Shown here: positions 9,049 through 10,999 of the stretch, piece after piece | How the letters are laid out: every line of letters starts with the position of its first letter | Numbering within the stretch: the first letter of the stretch is position 1 | Origin: Scenedesmus sp. ARA3 | Lineage: Eukaryota > Chlorophyta > Chlorophyceae > Sphaeropleales > Scenedesmaceae | Direction of reading: 5' to 3' | Length of the DNA stretch: 10,999 bases | Assembly: GCA_004335835.1 (NCBI GenBank) | Contig: RWJK01000974.1 | Span: 8,880 to 19,878, forward strand | Program-made: the position numbers and the translations under genes | Notes under the pieces: model-generated | Told to the model about the DNA's origin: nothing | Databases searched by the model: none | What the model saw: only the letters and a program-made list of their open reading frames with translations

Positions 9049-10999
9049 CTGCCAGCGCTGCCTGCCCTGTTGCCACTGCTCCGAGAAGCTTCACTGCAAG
9101 GCCTTCAGCTGCAGTAGCTGCTGCCTGCGGCGCTGCGGAGAACGTGCGCATCTGCTGTGCCAGGTGTAGCGTGGCGGCTAGCCATGCAGCTAGTGCCGCT
9201 TCGAAGATGATGAAGCAAGCCGGCAGCGCTGCTGCGATGTTGCCATAGGCCAGCAGCAGCGCCTGCAGCAGCCAGCCTGCTGCGGACTTGGCAAACTGCA
9301 GCAGGCGGGGCACACAGCAGCATGCCGCAGGTCAGGTACGGGCGTGCAAGGGATGGACGCCTCACTGCCCCAGCAGTCTGCTGGCAACTTGCTGCCTACG
9401 CTGCGTCTACTTGTGCAGCCTGGCCACACATGCTTGCATGATCACTCACAGCACAGAGCCGCAACGCAATGCTGCATGCTAGAATGCAACTTAGGTGTCA
9501 GCCAGGGCATAAATGCTGCCGTGCAGTTGCACCTGCAGCTGCGGGGAACCAACAAGGACGTTACGACTCACAGCTGCAATCCTTGCATATTAGACACTAT
9601 GTAGTATGCGCTAGGGGACCCTCTGCCCCCCTCGTGAATAGCCATACCTCTCCACTCCTCCTCCCTCCCGCCAGCCCCTCACCTGCCCTCCCACCAGGTC
9701 CACTGCCGCCTTGCTCTCAGCCTGCTGCTGCTGCGGCAGCGTCTTGTACACCATCTGCTTGCAGGGCGTGAACAGGCTGTTGTGGCACGCACACGCAGCC
9801 AGCGCAGTGGCAAAGCCAGCCCTTAGCCCCATCACAACTAGAGCCTCACTGTCAAGCTGCAGCAGTCCTGGTGATCCCAAAAGGCAGAGCCAGCCCTGAT
9901 GACCTGAGCTGATCAACCAAGTGTGCTCCAGCCGATGTTGCTGCAGCTGCCAGCCAGCTGAGAAGTCCAGCACTGCTGCTGCTGCTGCTTGCCGCCGCTG
10001 CTGCTGTATTTGCTGCTGCTGCTGACTTTGTCAAGAGGCTGCAGCTGAAGAAAGCTGCCCCTGGCAGCAGCAGCGAGAGTGGGCTGATCAGTGCAGCGCC
10101 AGCCCAGCCCAAGTACTGCAGCGCGGCACAGTGCAGCACAGCACATCGCTTCAGCAAACACGGCTTGACATCAGTGGCGGCAGTGGCAGAGATATCTTTG
10201 TGGTGTACATCACATATGCGTGTGGTTTGGCACAACTAAGCGCGTGTACGACAAGCGTAAAGGACGCTGCACCTGCAGGCACTCGATCCTGGAACAATCA
10301 TTGCACACTGCTTGGCAGGCTCCAGCCCACATGTATGCAGACACTGCTGATGCCAAGCACACCATTTCGCTGAAGACCCAGCTCCCAGGGCCAAACACAG
10401 TGATCGAAATGCTGACATGTAGCTTTGCAAACTCTCTGTCAACAGTGCTTGTGTACTGCATGCTGGAGCACCTCCCACCTTGAAGATGATGCGTGAGCCC
10501 AGCATGAGGCCCATGGTGGCCAGGCCTACAGCAGACTGGATCTCAGCCAGGCGGCAGCAGTAGGCGGCGCTGTCCGCTGCAGCCAGCTGCAGCTGCAGAA
10601 ACACAACACACCAGAGATGCAGCAGCAAGTCAGCACCATGGCGTGCATGTGCTGCAGCAAGCACTGCTGTTGCATTGTTGCTGCAGGCAGGGCATGCAAG
10701 GACAAACAACAGGCTAGCAGGCTGGCAGGCTTGTAGCACTGGATTTGTTACCTTGTGACATTCGACGGCCACATCGTCTGCACACGCTTGACAGCGTTGC
10801 AACATACTTCCTTTCTCTTCTTCACACCTGCCAACTCACGGCATTTCATAACCTGTAGCTGTAACTGTTACGCTGACTCAGCATAACACTGTTATAACAG
10901 CTGAACCTAGAAGCGCAGTGCCTCAAGCTGACTCTTTTATCACAGCAGGCGTACACACAGAAGCTGCAACACCTTTCCATCCTTACTCTGGCTGTGGTA
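8552..10999 (-). CDS. Divergent NTT-type ATP/ADP translocase (TLC family), C-terminal half, 5' end missing
   Basis: NTT proteins exchange ATP for ADP across the plastid envelope in plants and algae; this copy covers about the last four or five membrane segments. Firm exons (minus strand): about 10777-10752 (VAVECHK), 10592-10479 (AEIQSAVGLATMGLMLGSRI), 10115 onward (LGWAGAALISPLSLLLPGAA), the exon ending at 9683 (NSLFTPCKQMVYKTL, KAAVDLVGGQ), and 9295 onward (FAKSAAGWLLQALLLAYGN). These match family blocks GIATFTMML, GWGVAA.ITPTVLLLTGVAF, SLFDPCKEMAYIPL, KAAIDVV and GKSGGALIQQ in order. The junction between 10115 and 9683 is unresolved: the two ends are in different frames, and one option is an intron 10026-9909. 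A possible exon tip lies at 10999-10987 (donor GTAAGG). After the last helix the frame has Q13, meets TGA at 8941-8939, then reopens in the same frame to 8552; an intron 8996-8901 would bypass the stop. Otherwise the protein ends at 8939. The motif change KEM to KQM is unusual. Confidence 0.72.
8642..8680 (-). repeat. Interrupted CAG/CGG run encoding Q6-RR-Q5
   Basis: On the minus strand it reads as six glutamine codons, two CGG arginine codons and five glutamine codons, in the possible C-terminal extension of the transporter. It is flanked by sequence that reads as helical protein (YWDRVLAAVVADSLLLEAVV upstream), so it may be a coding polyglutamine tract. Confidence 0.6.
9005..9043 (-). repeat. 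(CAG)13 polyglutamine run in the transporter C-terminal tail
   Basis: Thirteen perfect CTG units on the plus strand read as Q13 on the minus strand, in frame with the last membrane helix of the transporter and about 45 codons after it. It is likely to be unstable in length. Confidence 0.8.
9296..9682 (-). other. Intron of the transporter gene
   Basis: Donor CAG|GTGAGG at 9682 and acceptor CTGCAG| at 9297-9296 join VDLVGGQ to FAKSAAG in phase 0. This reproduces the spacing of the family block V-D-V-V-x3-L-G-K-S-G-G. The 387 bases show no coding signal. Confidence 0.75.
9973..10024 (-). repeat. CAG-rich imperfect run at the unresolved junction of the transporter gene
   Basis: Imperfect CTG/GCC units follow directly after the codons for FFSCSLLTKS. 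Read through, they add Ala- and Ser-rich sequence to a loop between membrane segments. They could instead be the 5' part of a short intron starting at the GT at 10026-10025. Confidence 0.6.

Overview
The window looks like nuclear DNA of a eukaryotic green alga (Chlorophyta; a Sphaeropleales- or Chlorella-like alga is my guess, not shown). The reasons are short exons broken by many GT-AG introns of roughly 200-800 bases, moderately GC-rich coding sequence, very many CTG/CAG runs, TGTAA motifs where algal poly(A) signals would lie, and gene content that includes a plastid-type nucleotide transporter family. There is no sign of bacterial operons, ribosome binding sites, a CRISPR array or a mobile element. 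Almost all long open frames are by-products of stop-poor repeats or shadows of real exons.

Layout. (1) Bases 243-4330, plus strand: the last eight exons of the gene for the catalytic subunit of DNA polymerase epsilon (POLE/POL2). I reconstructed them by matching splice phase and family conservation; they encode the final 554 residues, including both C-terminal cysteine motifs. Its introns hold a 31-bp minisatellite (575-990) and a 32-unit CTG microsatellite (2144-2239) that runs into a splice acceptor. (2) Bases 4331 to about 5590: 3' UTR and intergenic DNA with a TGTAA motif at 5165. (3) Bases 5589-7017, plus strand: a TATA box and a four-exon gene for a 112-residue secreted, lysine-rich, eight-cysteine protein of unknown function. 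(4) Bases 7018 to about 7950: its probable long 3' UTR. (5) Bases 8552-10999, minus strand: the 3' half of a gene for a divergent NTT-type (TLC family) ATP/ADP translocase with polyglutamine tracts, cut by the right window edge.

The three genes do not form a pathway. The polymerase gene and the small secreted-protein gene are in tandem; the secreted-protein and transporter genes converge, with candidate poly(A) motifs only about 100 bases apart. The points most worth a second look are the repeat/splice-site architecture of the polymerase gene, the orphan eight-cysteine secreted protein, and the altered signature motif of the transporter. I do not see a new multi-gene system here.
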